Positions 19,762 through 29,341 of a DNA stretch of 64,000 nucleotides are shown here, piece after piece. The first letter of the stretch is position 1. Each line of letters begins with the position of its first letter. The notes beneath the pieces were generated by a model. The model was given only the letters and a program-made list of their open reading frames with translations. It did not search any database and was not told the DNA's origin. The position numbers were made by a program, and so were the translations under genes. The stretch comes from Pseudorhodoferax soli (GTDB taxonomy: Bacteria; Pseudomonadota; Gammaproteobacteria; Burkholderiales; Burkholderiaceae_C). The stretch lies in the NCBI RefSeq assembly GCF_003337555.1, contig NZ_QPJK01000012.1, positions 177,990 to 241,989 on the forward strand, given 5' to 3'.

Positions 19762-20595
19762 ATGACGCAACCTTCGACTTCTGTCCCGACCACGCACTCA
19801 GTGGCCATCGCGGGCGCTTGCGGCCGCATGGGCCGCACCCTGATCGAGGCCGTGCTGGCCTCGGGCGACTGCCGCCTGAGCGGTGCGCTCGACGTCGCCG
19901 CCAGCCCGGGCCTGGGCCAGGACGCCGCGGCCTTCCTCGGCCAACCTGCCGGCGTGGCGATCACGGCCGATCTGGCGCAGGGCCTGCTGGGCGCGCAGGT
20001 GCTGATCGACTTCACGCGGCCCGAAGGTACGCTGGCCCATCTGCGGGCCTGCCGCGCCCAAGGCACGGCCCTGGTGATCGGCACCACGGGCTTCACCGAC
20101 GCCCAGAAGGCCGAGATACAGGACGCCGCGCGCGACATCGCCATCGTCATGGCGCCCAACATGAGCGTGGGCGTCAACGTCACACTCAAGCTCCTGCAGC
20201 TGGCGGCCAAGGCCATGCCCGTGGGCTATGACATCGAGATTGTCGAGACCCACCACCGCCACAAGATCGACGCGCCCTCGGGCACTGCGCTGAAGATGGG
20301 CGAGGTGGTGGCCGAGGCCATGGGCCGGGACCTCAAGGAATGCGCCGTCTACGCCCGCGAAGGCGTGACTGGCGAGCGCGATCCGTCCACGATCGGCTTC
20401 CAGTCGCTGCGCGGCGGCGACGTGGTCGGCGACCACACCGTGCTGTTCGCTGGTACCGGCGAGCGCATCGAGATCACCCACAAGGCCACCAGCCGCATGA
20501 ACTACGCGATCGGCAGCCTGCGCGCCGTGCGCTTCCTGGCCGGTCGCAAGAACGGCCTGTACAGCATGTTCGACGTGCTGGGCCTGAACGACTGA
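19762..20595 (+). CDS. dapB: 4-hydroxy-tetrahydrodipicolinate reductase
   Basis: A 277-residue DapB catalysing the NAD(P)H-dependent reduction in the lysine/diaminopimelate pathway. The nucleotide-binding motif is GACGRMGR near residue 17. The signature [18 protein letters not shown] near residue 170 contains the catalytic His and Lys. The start is the ATG at [18 protein letters not shown], since the coding signal upstream belongs to bamE in another frame. It is placed in the usual fur / bamE-dapB neighbourhood and followed at 14 bp by exbB. Confidence 0.96.
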   Translation: MTQPSTSVPTTHSVAIAGACGRMGRTLIEAVLASGDCRLSGALDVAASPGLGQDAAAFLGQPAGVAITADLAQGLLGAQVLIDFTRPEGTLAHLRACRAQGTALVIGTTGFTDAQKAEIQDAARDIAIVMAPNMSVGVNVTLKLLQLAAKAMPVGYDIEIVETHHRHKIDAPSGTALKMGEVVAEAMGRDLKECAVYAREGVTGERDPSTIGFQSLRGGDVVGDHTVLFAGTGERIEITHKATSRMNYAIGSLRAVRFLAGRKNGLYSMFDVLGLND

Positions 20596-20609
20596 ACCGC
20601 GGCCCTGCC

Positions 20610-21251
20610 GTGAACGCGTTCGATCTACTGACCGCTGGCGACGCCATCCACAGGTTGGTCGCCTGGCTGCTGCTGTCCATGTCGGTCGCCAGTTGGGTCG
20701 TGATCCTCTACAAGCTGTGGGTGCTGCGCCGCGCCGGCCGCGACGTGCTGCGCGGCACGGCCGCCTTCTGGCAGGCGCCGGCCCTGGACGGTGCGGCCGA
20801 GCGCGTGGCGGCCTTCGACCGCGGCGGCCTGTTGCGGCCATTGCTGGCCGCCACCCAGGCGCCAGCGGCCGGCACGCTGGCCGGCAGCGGCCCGCGCGGC
20901 CAGCAACTCACGCGGCTGCTGCGCGGAGCACTCCACCAAAGCACACAGCGCCTGCAATTCGGCCAGGTGCTGCTGGCCACCGTGGGTTCCACCGCGCCTT
21001 TCGTCGGTCTCCTCGGCACGGTCTGGGGCATCTACCACGCGCTCACCAGCATTTCATCGGCCGGCCAGATCACCATCTCACAGGTGGCCGGCCCGGTCGG
21101 CGAAGCCCTGGTGATGACCGCTGCCGGCCTGGCCGTGGCCATTCCGGCCGTGCTGGCCTACAACTGGTTCGGCCGCAGCATCGCGCGCATCGAGGCCGAG
21201 CTCGAAGGCTTCGCCTTCGACCTGCGCGACCTTATGGCCCCGGACGCCTGA
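20610..21251 (+). CDS. exbB: MotA/TolQ/ExbB proton-channel family protein
   Basis: A 213-residue inner-membrane protein with a GTG start (VNAFDLLTAGD). Three membrane segments are seen: near residues 15-35, 125-150 and 170-190. The typical family stretch is STAPFVGLLGTVWGIYHAL...ISQVAGPVGEALVMTAAGLAVAIPAVLAYN. With the adjacent ExbD/TolR it forms a proton-driven motor that energises TonB-dependent uptake or Tol function. Because no tonB or tolA is next to it, the choice between ExbB and TolQ is by sequence flavour only. exbD starts 4 bp after its stop. Confidence 0.88.
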   Translation: MNAFDLLTAGDAIHRLVAWLLLSMSVASWVVILYKLWVLRRAGRDVLRGTAAFWQAPALDGAAERVAAFDRGGLLRPLLAATQAPAAGTLAGSGPRGQQLTRLLRGALHQSTQRLQFGQVLLATVGSTAPFVGLLGTVWGIYHALTSISSAGQITISQVAGPVGEALVMTAAGLAVAIPAVLAYNWFGRSIARIEAELEGFAFDLRDLMAPDA

Positions 21252-21255
21252 GCCC

Positions 21256-21678
21256 ATGCCCTTCGGCCGCCTGGAACGCAAGGAAGGCGCCAAGCCCATG
21301 GCCGACATCAACGTCACGCCGCTGGTGGACGTGATGCTGGTGCTGCTGGTGATCTTCATCATCACCGCCCCGCTGATGGCCGGCAGCCTGCGCATGGACC
21401 TGCCGCACAGCGAATCCGCCGAGCCGGGGCTGCCGGCCGAGTCCATCAACCTGGCACTGACGCCGGATGGCCAGATCCACCTGGACGAGCGCCCCGTCAC
21501 GCCCGAGCAGTTGCGCCAGACGCTGGAGCGCCGCGCCACGCAGGACCCCGACACCGAGGTCCAGCTGCGCGCCGATGCCCAGGTGCCGTACGGCAAGGTG
21601 GTCGAGCTCATGGACATGGCGCAGGCAGCCGGCCTGTCGCGCATCGGCTTCGTGGCCGAACGCAAGCCCGCGCGCTGA
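21256..21678 (+). CDS. exbD: Biopolymer transport protein ExbD/TolR
   Basis: A 140-residue partner of the preceding ExbB. It has a short cytoplasmic N-terminus (MPFGRLERKEGAKPMADINVTPLVDVMLVLLVIFIITAPLM) with one membrane helix near residues 22-42 that carries the essential Asp in LVDVMLVLL, then a periplasmic domain of about 95 residues. The tight spacing and shared strand indicate one transcription unit running from bamE through exbD. Confidence 0.9.
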   Translation: MPFGRLERKEGAKPMADINVTPLVDVMLVLLVIFIITAPLMAGSLRMDLPHSESAEPGLPAESINLALTPDGQIHLDERPVTPEQLRQTLERRATQDPDTEVQLRADAQVPYGKVVELMDMAQAAGLSRIGFVAERKPAR

Positions 21679-21679
21679 A

Positions 21680-21685
21680 CCTAAA
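21680..21685 (+). promoter_or_regulatory. Candidate -10 element for leuS
   Basis: TAAAAT, located 83 bp upstream of the leuS ATG just after the exbD stop. No convincing -35 is visible, so this is tentative. Confidence 0.3.
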
Positions 21686-21768
21686 ATCCCGGCGCCCGGC
21701 TCCGCGCCGCCTGTTTCCTGCCCTTTCTCGTGTGATCGCGTCGCGCGACACGCCCAACGCTGCTTTCC

Positions 21769-24477
21769 ATGCAAGACAAGTACAACCATCTCGAAGTCGA
21801 ACCCGCCGCCCAGGCCCACTGGCGCGCGCGCGACGCCTACCGCGTGGGCGAGGAGGCAGGCAAGCCCAAGTTCTACGCCTGCTCCATGCTGCCCTACCCC
21901 AGCGGCAAGCTGCACATGGGCCACGTGCGCAACTACACGATCAACGACATGCTCACGCGCCAGCTGCGCATGAGCGGCCACAACGTGCTGATGCCCATGG
22001 GGTGGGACGCCTTCGGCCTGCCGGCCGAGAACGCCGCGCTCAAGAACGGCGTGCCGCCCGCGCAGTGGACTTACGACAACATCGCCTACATGAAGAAGCA
22101 GATGCAGGCGATGGGGCTGGCCATCGACTGGTCGCGCGAGGTCGCCACCTGCGATCCCAGCTACTACAAGTGGAACCAGTGGCTGTTCCTCAAGATGCTC
22201 GAGAAGGGCATCGCCTACCGCAAGACCCAGGTCGTCAACTGGGATCCGGTGGACCAGACCGTGCTGGCCAACGAGCAGGTCATCGACGGCAAGGGCTGGC
22301 GCACGGGCGCCGTGGTCGAGAAGCGCGAGATCCCGGGCTACTACCTGAAGATCACCGACTACGCCGAAGAGCTGCTGGACCACGTGCAGAACAAGCTGCC
22401 CGGCTGGCCCGAGCGCGTCAAGCTCATGCAGGAGAACTGGATCGGCAAGAGCGAAGGCGTGCGCTTCGCGTTCACGCACGACATCCACGGTGCCGACGGC
22501 CAGTTGATCGGCGGCGGCCGCATGTACGTGTTCACCACGCGTGCCGACACCATCATGGGCGTGACCTTCTGCGCGGTGGCGCCGGAGCACCCGCTGGCCG
22601 CGCACGCCGCCGCCACGAACCCGGCGCTCGCCGACTTCATCGAGCGCTGCAAGCAGGGCGGCACCACCGAAGCCGAACTGGCGCTGCGCGAGAAGGAAGG
22701 CATGGCCACTGGCCTGTCCGTCGTGCACCCGATCAGCGGCAAGGACGTGCCGCTGTGGGTCGGCAACTATGTGCTGATGGGCTATGGCGACGGCGCCGTG
22801 ATGGGCGTGCCAGCGCACGACGAGCGCGACTTCGCGTTCGCGCTCAAGTACGGCCTCGCCATCACCCAGGTCGTGCACGTGGACGGCGAGCACTACGACT
22901 ACCACCAGTGGCACGACTGGTACGGCGACAAGCAGCGCGGCGTGACCATCAACTCCGACATCTTCAGCGGCCTGGAATACCGCGACGCGGTAGACGCTGT
23001 GGCACGCGCGTTGGCCGAGAAGGGCCTGGGCGAGAAGAAGACCACCTGGCGCCTGCGCGACTGGGGCGTGAGCCGCCAGCGCTACTGGGGCACGCCGATT
23101 CCCATCATCCACTGCGCCGAGCACGGCGCCGTGCCGGTGCCCGAGCAGGACCTGCCCGTGGTGCTGCCGCAGGATTGCGTGCCGGACGGCTCGGGCAACC
23201 CGCTGCACAAGCACGCCGGCTTCCATGCCGGCGTGACCTGCCCGGTCTGCGGCCAACCCGCGCGCCGGGAGACCGACACCATGGACACCTTCGTGGACTC
23301 GTCCTGGTACTTCATGCGCTACTGCGATCCGACGCTGGACCAAGCCATGGTCGGCGACGGCACGGCCTACTGGATGCGCGACCAGAACCTGCCCGCCGGC
23401 GGCAGCGGCATGGACCAGTACATCGGCGGCATCGAGCACGCCATCCTGCACCTGCTGTATGCGCGCTTCTGGACCAAGGTCATGCGCGACCTGGGCCTCG
23501 TGAAGATCGACGAGCCCTTCACCAAGCTGCTGACGCAGGGCATGGTGCTCAACCACATCTACAGCCGGCGCACGGACAAGGGTGGCAAGGAGTACTTCTG
23601 GCCGCACGACGTGGACCATGTGCTGGACGAGGGCGGCAAGATCGTCGGCGCCAAGCTCAAGAATGCGGTCGGTGCGCTGCCCGTGGGCACGGCCATCGAC
23701 TACGAGGGCGTGGGCACCATGTCCAAGTCCAAGAACAACGGCGTCGATCCGCAGGAGCTGATCGAAAAGTACGGCGCCGACACCGCCCGCCTCTACACCA
23801 TGTTCACCGCGCCGCCCGAGGCCACGCTGGAGTGGAACGACGCGGCCGTCGAGGGCAGCTACCGCTTCCTGCGCCGCGTCTGGAACTTCGGCGTCAAGCT
23901 GGCCGCCAGCGACTTCTCCAACGCACTCGACGCAGCGCACGGCGCCACCAGCCTCCAGGACGTGGCCTTCGGCAAGGAGGCCAAGGCCCTTCGGCTGGAG
24001 GTGCACAGCGTGCTCAAGCAGGTCGACTACGACTACCAGCGCATGCAGTACAACACCGTGGTGTCCGGTGCCATGAAGCTGCTCAACGCGCTGGAGAACT
24101 TCAAGGCCGTCGAGGCAGCGGGCGCGCCCATCGCGCTGGCAGAAGGCTTCGGCATCCTGTTGCGCTGCCTGTACCCGGCCACGCCGCACGTCACGCATGC
24201 GCTGTGGGCGGAACTGGGCTACGACCAGCGCTTCGGCGAACTGCTCGACGCGCCCTGGCCGCAGGTCGACGCCAGCGCACTGGAGCAAGACGAGGTCGAA
24301 CTCATGCTGCAGATCAACGGCAAGCTGCGCGGCGCGGTCCGCGTGCCGGCCGGGGCCGACAAGGCCACCATCGAGGCCGCCGCGCTGGCGCACGAGATGT
24401 ACGCCAAATTCGCCGAAGGCGCGACACCCAAGAAGGTGATCGTGGTGCCTGGCCGCCTCGTCAACGTGGTGCTGTGA
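21769..24477 (+). CDS. leuS: Leucyl-tRNA synthetase
   Basis: A 902-residue class I synthetase. The HIGH motif is His49-Met-Gly-His52 in [15 protein letters not shown], and the KMSKS loop is MSKSK at residues 651-655. The CP1 editing domain lies between, with the threonine-rich [12 protein letters not shown] near residue 255. Zinc-like cysteines occur in [24 protein letters not shown]. The C-terminal tRNA-binding extension ends [14 protein letters not shown]. Full length. lptE starts on the last base of its stop codon. Confidence 0.98.
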   Translation: MQDKYNHLEVEPAAQAHWRARDAYRVGEEAGKPKFYACSMLPYPSGKLHMGHVRNYTINDMLTRQLRMSGHNVLMPMGWDAFGLPAENAALKNGVPPAQWTYDNIAYMKKQMQAMGLAIDWSREVATCDPSYYKWNQWLFLKMLEKGIAYRKTQVVNWDPVDQTVLANEQVIDGKGWRTGAVVEKREIPGYYLKITDYAEELLDHVQNKLPGWPERVKLMQENWIGKSEGVRFAFTHDIHGADGQLIGGGRMYVFTTRADTIMGVTFCAVAPEHPLAAHAAATNPALADFIERCKQGGTTEAELALREKEGMATGLSVVHPISGKDVPLWVGNYVLMGYGDGAVMGVPAHDERDFAFALKYGLAITQVVHVDGEHYDYHQWHDWYGDKQRGVTINSDIFSGLEYRDAVDAVARALAEKGLGEKKTTWRLRDWGVSRQRYWGTPIPIIHCAEHGAVPVPEQDLPVVLPQDCVPDGSGNPLHKHAGFHAGVTCPVCGQPARRETDTMDTFVDSSWYFMRYCDPTLDQAMVGDGTAYWMRDQNLPAGGSGMDQYIGGIEHAILHLLYARFWTKVMRDLGLVKIDEPFTKLLTQGMVLNHIYSRRTDKGGKEYFWPHDVDHVLDEGGKIVGAKLKNAVGALPVGTAIDYEGVGTMSKSKNNGVDPQELIEKYGADTARLYTMFTAPPEATLEWNDAAVEGSYRFLRRVWNFGVKLAASDFSNALDAAHGATSLQDVAFGKEAKALRLEVHSVLKQVDYDYQRMQYNTVVSGAMKLLNALENFKAVEAAGAPIALAEGFGILLRCLYPATPHVTHALWAELGYDQRFGELLDAPWPQVDASALEQDEVELMLQINGKLRGAVRVPAGADKATIEAAALAHEMYAKFAEGATPKKVIVVPGRLVNVVL

Positions 24478-24989
24478 TGGCCAGCCGTCGCCGATTCCTC
24501 GCCCATGCGCTGGGCAGCGCCGCCGCGCTGTCGCTGGCTGGCTGTGGCTTTCAGCTGCGCCAAGCGCCCGAGTTCGCGTTCAAGACCATCTATGTGGCCA
24601 TGCCGCCGTCCTCGCCCATGGGCCTGGAGCTGCGCCGCAACCTGGCGGGCACCGGGCGCGTCGAGGTCATCACGGACCCGGTGGCCGGCCAGAAGGCCGA
24701 CGTGCGCCTGGAACCCACCATGGACCAGCGCGAACGCGTGGTCGTGGGCCGCACCTCCTCGGGCGAAGTGCGCGAGCTGCAGCTGCGCCTGCGCTTCCGT
24801 TTCCGGCTGCGCAATGTGCAGGGCGCGGAGCTGATCCCCGACACCGAGATCCTGCAGCAGCGCGAACTGAGCTTCAACGAATCCGTGATCCTGGCCAAGG
24901 ACGCGGAAGAGGCCCTGCTCTACCGGAGCATGCAGTCCGACATCGTGCAGCAGCTCCTGCGGCGCCTGGCCGCCGTCAAGGCGATCTGA
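24477..24989 (+). CDS. lptE: LPS-assembly lipoprotein LptE
   Basis: A 170-residue lipoprotein that plugs the LptD barrel and helps place lipopolysaccharide in the outer leaflet. The N-terminus has twin-Arg-like RRRF and a lipobox LAGC with Cys23, followed by GFQLRQ, the family's first strand. Position directly after leuS, with overlapping stop/start, is the canonical betaproteobacterial order. holA is normally next but here lies 3.2 kb further on. Confidence 0.92.
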   Translation: MASRRRFLAHALGSAAALSLAGCGFQLRQAPEFAFKTIYVAMPPSSPMGLELRRNLAGTGRVEVITDPVAGQKADVRLEPTMDQRERVVVGRTSSGEVRELQLRLRFRFRLRNVQGAELIPDTEILQQRELSFNESVILAKDAEEALLYRSMQSDIVQQLLRRLAAVKAI

Positions 24990-25004
24990 CGCCGCGGGCG
25001 GCCG

Positions 25005-25469
25005 ATGGAGCTCGACCGCACCGACCTGCGCCTGCTGGACCTGCTGCAGCGCGACGGCCGCGCCAGCGTGCAGTCGCTGTCCGAACAGGTGCACCTGTCG
25101 GCCCGTGCCACGCTCAACCGCGTGCGCAAGCTCGAGCAGCACGGCCTGATCGCCGGCTACCGCGCCGTGCTCAACCGCCAGGCTGTCGGCCCGGCCATCG
25201 CCTTCTTCGCGGAGATCGCGCTCAAAGACCAGCGCCAGGCCGCCTCACGCCGGTTCGAGGCCCGCATGCTGGCCACGCCCCAAGTGGTCGCCTGCTACCT
25301 GCTCAGCGGCCGCTACGACTACCTCGTGCGTTTGGCGTGCACCGACCTGGCGCAGTACCAGCGCCTGACCAATGGCTGGCTGGAAGACGCCGCGCTGGGG
25401 ATCGAGAAGATCGTGACCAACACCGAACTGCAGACGGTCAAGGAGTTCGGCGGCTTTCCGCTGGCTTGA
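25005..25469 (+). CDS. Lrp/AsnC-family transcriptional regulator
   Basis: A 154-residue feast/famine regulator. The N-terminal winged helix (LDRTDLRLLDLLQRDGRASVQSLSEQVHLSARATLNRVRKLEQHGLI) covers residues 2-50. The C-terminal RAM/ligand-binding domain includes ATPQVVACYLLSGRYDYLVRLACTDL. It begins 16 bp after lptE. Such regulators often control the adjacent amino-acid gene in response to that amino acid, so the divergently oriented lipoprotein gene and especially the downstream ornithine aminotransferase fusion are likely targets. That link is inference. Confidence 0.9.
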   Translation: MELDRTDLRLLDLLQRDGRASVQSLSEQVHLSARATLNRVRKLEQHGLIAGYRAVLNRQAVGPAIAFFAEIALKDQRQAASRRFEARMLATPQVVACYLLSGRYDYLVRLACTDLAQYQRLTNGWLEDAALGIEKIVTNTELQTVKEFGGFPLA

Positions 25470-25472
25470 GGC

Positions 25473-25868
25473 TCAGCGCCGCACCCAGGTGCCGCGCGCC
25501 CAGGCCCAGCCGCGCTCGCTCCAGTACCAGTGGCCACGCACCCAGACGTGCATGGCCGACGGCGGTGCAGGCACCATTTCTACATACGGCGCAGGCATCG
25601 GCGGCACGGCCGACGCGACATAGCGCCCGCCGAACCAGCGCCAGTCGCCCTCGCGCCACGCCCAATGGCCCGGCACCCAATGCAGGCCAGGGCCCGGCGG
25701 GCCGGGGATGACTTCCACCAGCGGCGCCGGCACTTCGCGCACCACCACATGGTGCTGCTGCGCTGGCTCGCGGACGACGGTGGTGCAGGCGCTCAGCAGC
25801 GCACAGCCCGCCACGAGCGCGGCCAGCGCCAACCGACGGCGGGAGAGGTAGGAAACAGCGGCCTGCAT
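25473..25868 (-). CDS. YXWGXW-repeat lipoprotein
   Basis: A 131-residue small lipoprotein. The signal peptide ends in LLSAC (Cys28). The mature part is Trp/Tyr-rich with two units resembling the YXWGXW repeat (HWVPGHWAWREGDWRWFGGRYV and HVWVRGHWYWSERGWAWARGTWV), separated by a Pro-rich spacer. Proteins of this class are common in Burkholderiales and their function is unknown. It converges on the Lrp gene with a 3-bp gap. The start is supported by CCGGAG upstream. Confidence 0.78.
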   Translation of the reverse strand: MQAAVSYLSRRRLALAALVAGCALLSACTTVVREPAQQHHVVVREVPAPLVEVIPGPPGPGLHWVPGHWAWREGDWRWFGGRYVASAVPPMPAPYVEMVPAPPSAMHVWVRGHWYWSERGWAWARGTWVRR

Positions 25869-25973
25869 GGATGGCTCCGGTGGTGATGACGCGCCATCGT
25901 CTTCAGCGCCCTGCACCGCCGCGTGACATTGCCGCTCCGTCGTGTTGCAGCTGTAGCAGCACTGGGGGCCACC

Positions 25974-25990
25974 GCTTCCGATTCGGAAGC
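25974..25990. promoter_or_regulatory. 17-bp perfect palindrome upstream of the aminotransferase fusion
   Basis: GCTTCCGA-T-TCGGAAGC lies 104 bp before the fusion gene's ATG, in the 226-bp spacer shared with the divergent lipoprotein gene. It could be an operator for the neighbouring Lrp-type regulator or another dimeric protein. There is no direct evidence beyond symmetry and position. Confidence 0.4.
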
Positions 25991-26094
25991 CGTGGCGGCT
26001 CAACTGTGCCGCATGCAGCAGCGCGCGCGGTCTGCGTTGGCGCCGCAGGCAGCCGGCTGTTCCTACAGTTGCGGTGACAACAAGGAGAACCGCC

Positions 26095-28221
26095 ATGGAC
26101 CGCCATCCCATCCGCTCCGAACTGCTGATCGAGGCCGAGCGCCAGCACTGCGCGCCGAACTACCAACCCATTCCCGTGGTCATCGAGCGCGCGCTCGATT
26201 GCCATGTCTGGGACGTCGACGGCAAACGCTACCTGGACATGATGGGCGCGTACTCCGCCGTCAGCCACGGCCACCTGCATCCGCGCATCGTGGCCGCCGC
26301 GCAGCGCCAACTGGGCCGCGTGGCCGTGACCTCGCGCGCCTACCACGGCGACACGCTGGGGCCCTTCCTCCAGAAGCTTTGCGCGCTGGCGGGCTTCGAG
26401 CAGGCGCTGCCCATGAACACCGGTGCCGAGGCCGTGGAAACCGCCATCAAGGCCGCGCGCCGCTGGGGCCACCAGGTGCGCGGCCTGCCCGACGGCACGG
26501 CCGAAATCCTGGTGGCGCGGCAAAACTTCCACGGCCGCACCACCACCGTCATCAGCGCGTCCAGCGAGCCCTCCTACCGCGCCGGCTTCGGCCCGTTCAC
26601 GCCGGGCTTCCGCTGGTTCGACTTCGGCGACATGGTCAGCGTGCGCGCCGCCACCACGGCCAGCACCTGCGCCGTGCTGGTCGAGCCCGTCCAGGGCGAG
26701 GCCGGCATCGTGCTGCCGCCGCCCGGCTTCTTCGCGGCGCTGCGCGCCTGGTGCGATGCCAACCGCATCCTCTTGATCGCCGACGAAGTGCAGTCCGGGC
26801 TGGGCCGCACGGGCCGCCGGTTCGCGTTCGAGCACGAAGGCATCCGCCCGGACGCGCTGATCCTGGGCAAGGCGCTGGGCGGCGGCCTGCTGCCGGTCAG
26901 CGCCTTCCTGGCCGACCGTCGGCTGATGCAGGTGTTCTCGCCTGGCAGCCATGGCTCCACCTTCGGTGGCAATGCGCTGGCCGCGGCCGTGGCGCATGAA
27001 GCGCTGCGCGTGATGGAGGACGAGCAACTGGTCGCGCGCTCGGCCGCGCTGGGCACGCACCTGCTGGCGCGCCTACGTGGTGTGCAGACGCAGTGGCCCG
27101 CGCTGGTGCGCGGCGTGCGGGGCCGCGGGCTGTGGGTCGGCGTGGAGCTGGACCCGGCCCACGCCAGCGCGCGCGAGGTGGTGGAGCGCATGGCGCAGGC
27201 CGGCGTGCTGTCCAAAGAAACGCACGAGACCGTGATCCGCTTCGCCCCGCCGCTGACCATCACGCGCGCGCTCATCGACGAAGGCGTGGACCGCTTCGCC
27301 GAGGTGCTGGCCGCCCTGCCGGGCGCCGGCGCGCCGCGCAGCGCCGCGGCGCCGCAGCCTGCCGCTGCGGCTGCTGCGGCACCGCAGCGCCCACGCCTGC
27401 TCATGAGCGCGCCCGAGCACTTCGAGGTGTCCTACGCCATCAACCCCTGGATGCAGCCAGACCTCTGGCGGCCCGACGACGCCACGCTGCGCCGCCACGC
27501 GCGCGCGGGGTGGGACGCCCTGCGCGCCACTTACGAAGGCCTGGGCGCCGCGGTCGAAACCATGTCGCCGGCGGCCGGCCTGCCCGACATGGTGTTCACC
27601 GCCAACGCGGCCGTGGTGATCGATCGCCAGGTGCTGCTGGCGCGTTTTCGCCACCCCGAACGCCAGGGCGAAGAAGCCCACGGCCGCGCGCTGTTCGAAC
27701 AGCTGCGCGCACGCCGCCTGGTCGACCGCCTGCACGTGCTGCCCGAAGGCGTCTGTTTCGAAGGCAACGGCGACGCGGTGGTCGACAACACGCGCGGCAT
27801 CTGCTGGATGGGCTACGGGCCGCGTTCGGACCGCCGCGCCAGCGAAACGCTGCAGGAAGTGGCGCGCCGGCCGGTGCTGGCCCTGGAACTGGTCGACCCG
27901 CGCTTCTACCACCTGGACACCTGCCTCAGCCTGCTCTCCGGTGGCGAGCTGCTCGCCGTCAAGCGGGCCTTCTCGCCGCAGGGCTGGCAACAGCTGCAGG
28001 ACATCGCCGGCACGCAACTGGTCGAGATGCCCGAGGAGGACGCACTGCAGCTGGCCGCCAACGCCGTCTGCATCGGCCGCGACCTCGTCATGGGCCATTG
28101 CAGTGCCACGCTGCGCCAGTTGCTGCAAGAGCGCGGCTACCGCGCCCAGGTGGTGCCGCTGGATGCGTTCCGCCGCTCCGGCGGTTCCGCGCGCTGCCTG
28201 ACGCTGGAACTCGGCACGTAA
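26095..28221 (+). CDS. Fused ornithine aminotransferase / DDAH-like arginine hydrolase
   Basis: A 708-residue two-domain protein. Residues 1-410 are a class-III PLP aminotransferase very like ornithine aminotransferase RocD (NTGAEAVETAIKAAR, IADEVQSGLGRTG, PLP lysine Lys259 in LGKALGGG). An Ala/Pro-rich linker covers about 410-433. Residues 437-708 are an amidinotransferase-fold domain of the DDAH/arginine deiminase superfamily, with PDMVFTAN (Asn504), FEGNGD (Glu556, Asp560), YHLDTCLSLL (His606) and a C-terminal catalytic-type Cys701. Asn in place of the usual Asp in FTAN resembles arginine dihydrolases (ArgZ/AgrE type), which release ornithine plus two ammonia. The polypeptide might convert arginine to ornithine and then to glutamate semialdehyde. 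The ribosome site AAGGAGAA fixes the start; holA follows in 9 bp. Confidence 0.85.
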   Translation: MDRHPIRSELLIEAERQHCAPNYQPIPVVIERALDCHVWDVDGKRYLDMMGAYSAVSHGHLHPRIVAAAQRQLGRVAVTSRAYHGDTLGPFLQKLCALAGFEQALPMNTGAEAVETAIKAARRWGHQVRGLPDGTAEILVARQNFHGRTTTVISASSEPSYRAGFGPFTPGFRWFDFGDMVSVRAATTASTCAVLVEPVQGEAGIVLPPPGFFAALRAWCDANRILLIADEVQSGLGRTGRRFAFEHEGIRPDALILGKALGGGLLPVSAFLADRRLMQVFSPGSHGSTFGGNALAAAVAHEALRVMEDEQLVARSAALGTHLLARLRGVQTQWPALVRGVRGRGLWVGVELDPAHASAREVVERMAQAGVLSKETHETVIRFAPPLTITRALIDEGVDRFAEVLAALPGAGAPRSAAAPQPAAAAAAAPQRPRLLMSAPEHFEVSYAINPWMQPDLWRPDDATLRRHARAGWDALRATYEGLGAAVETMSPAAGLPDMVFTANAAVVIDRQVLLARFRHPERQGEEAHGRALFEQLRARRLVDRLHVLPEGVCFEGNGDAVVDNTRGICWMGYGPRSDRRASETLQEVARRPVLALELVDPRFYHLDTCLSLLSGGELLAVKRAFSPQGWQQLQDIAGTQLVEMPEEDALQLAANAVCIGRDLVMGHCSATLRQLLQERGYRAQVVPLDAFRRSGGSARCLTLELGT

Positions 28222-28230
28222 ACTGCCGGC

Positions 28231-29292
28231 ATGCAACTGGCCCCGGCCCAACTCACGCAACAACTGCAGCGCGGCCTGCGCTCCCTCTACACCCTGCATG
28301 GCGACGAGCCGCTCCTGCAGCAGGAGGCGGCCGACACCATCCGCGCGGCCGCGCGTGCCCAGGGCCACACCGAGCGCAGCGTTTTCATGGTGCAGGGCGC
28401 GCACTTCGACTGGGCCGGCGTGCTGGCCGCGGGCGGCGCCATGAGCCTGTTCGCCGACAAGCAGCTGCTGGACATCCGCATCCCCTCGGGCAAGCCGGGC
28501 AAGGACGGCAGCGCCGCCCTGCAGCAGCTGGCCGAACAATCGCAGGGCAACGACAGCACGCTGGTGCTGGTCAGCCTGCCGCGGCTCGACCGCACCACCA
28601 AGACCGGCGCCTGGTTCACGGCGCTGGACGCCAATGGCGTCACGGTGCAGATCGACCCGATCGAGCGCGCCACGCTGCCGGCCTGGATCGCGCAGCGCCT
28701 GAAGGCCCAGGGCCAGCAGGTGACGGGCGGCGAGGAAGGCCAGCGCACGCTGCAGTTCTTCGCCGACCGCGTCGAGGGCAACCTGCTGGCCGCGCACCAG
28801 GAGATCAGCAAGCTGGCCCTGCTGCATCCGCCCGGCGAGCTCAGCTTCGAGCAGGTCGAGAGCGCGGTGCTCAACGTGGCCCGCTACGACGTTTTCAAGC
28901 TGTCCGAGGCCGTGCTGGGCGGCCAGGTGCTGCGCGTGCAGCGCATGCTGGACGGCCTGCAGGCCGAGGGCGAGGCCGCCGTGCTCGTGCACTACACGCT
29001 GGCCGAGGACATCCGCGCGCTCAAGCGCGTGAAGGACGCCATGGCCGCCGGTCGCCCGCTGCCCATGGCGCTGCGCGAGCAACGCGTCTGGGGCATCAAG
29101 GAGCGGCTGTTCGAGCGCGTGCTGCCACGCCTGTCGCCGGCCGCACTGGCGCGGCTGCTGCACGGCGCTCACGCGGTGGACGGCATCGTCAAGGGCCTCA
29201 AGGTGCCGGACTGGCCGACCGACGGCTGGCAGGCGCTGCAGCGCCTGGCGCTGGCGCTCGCACGCGTGTGCGCGCAGGCGCCGGCGCGCTGA
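28231..29292 (+). CDS. holA: DNA polymerase III subunit delta
   Basis: A 353-residue HolA, the clamp-loader subunit that opens the beta clamp. The N-terminal part [19 protein letters not shown] matches the delta fold, [18 protein letters not shown] is the conserved domain II/III segment, and [19 protein letters not shown] lies in the C-terminal collar domain. It is usually adjacent to lptE; here a three-gene insertion lies between them. It probably depends on the upstream fusion gene's transcript. Confidence 0.92.
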   Translation: MQLAPAQLTQQLQRGLRSLYTLHGDEPLLQQEAADTIRAAARAQGHTERSVFMVQGAHFDWAGVLAAGGAMSLFADKQLLDIRIPSGKPGKDGSAALQQLAEQSQGNDSTLVLVSLPRLDRTTKTGAWFTALDANGVTVQIDPIERATLPAWIAQRLKAQGQQVTGGEEGQRTLQFFADRVEGNLLAAHQEISKLALLHPPGELSFEQVESAVLNVARYDVFKLSEAVLGGQVLRVQRMLDGLQAEGEAAVLVHYTLAEDIRALKRVKDAMAAGRPLPMALREQRVWGIKERLFERVLPRLSPAALARLLHGAHAVDGIVKGLKVPDWPTDGWQALQRLALALARVCAQAPAR

Positions 29293-29341
29293 GAGCCCCG
29301 CCCGCCGGCCCATCCTGGGCATCTGCGCGACAATCGCCGCC

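Noticed and set aside
21232..24393. 1053-residue open frame antisense to leuS
   Set aside because: Mirror frame of a strongly conserved synthetase; no domain signature and a His/Val/Ala bias.
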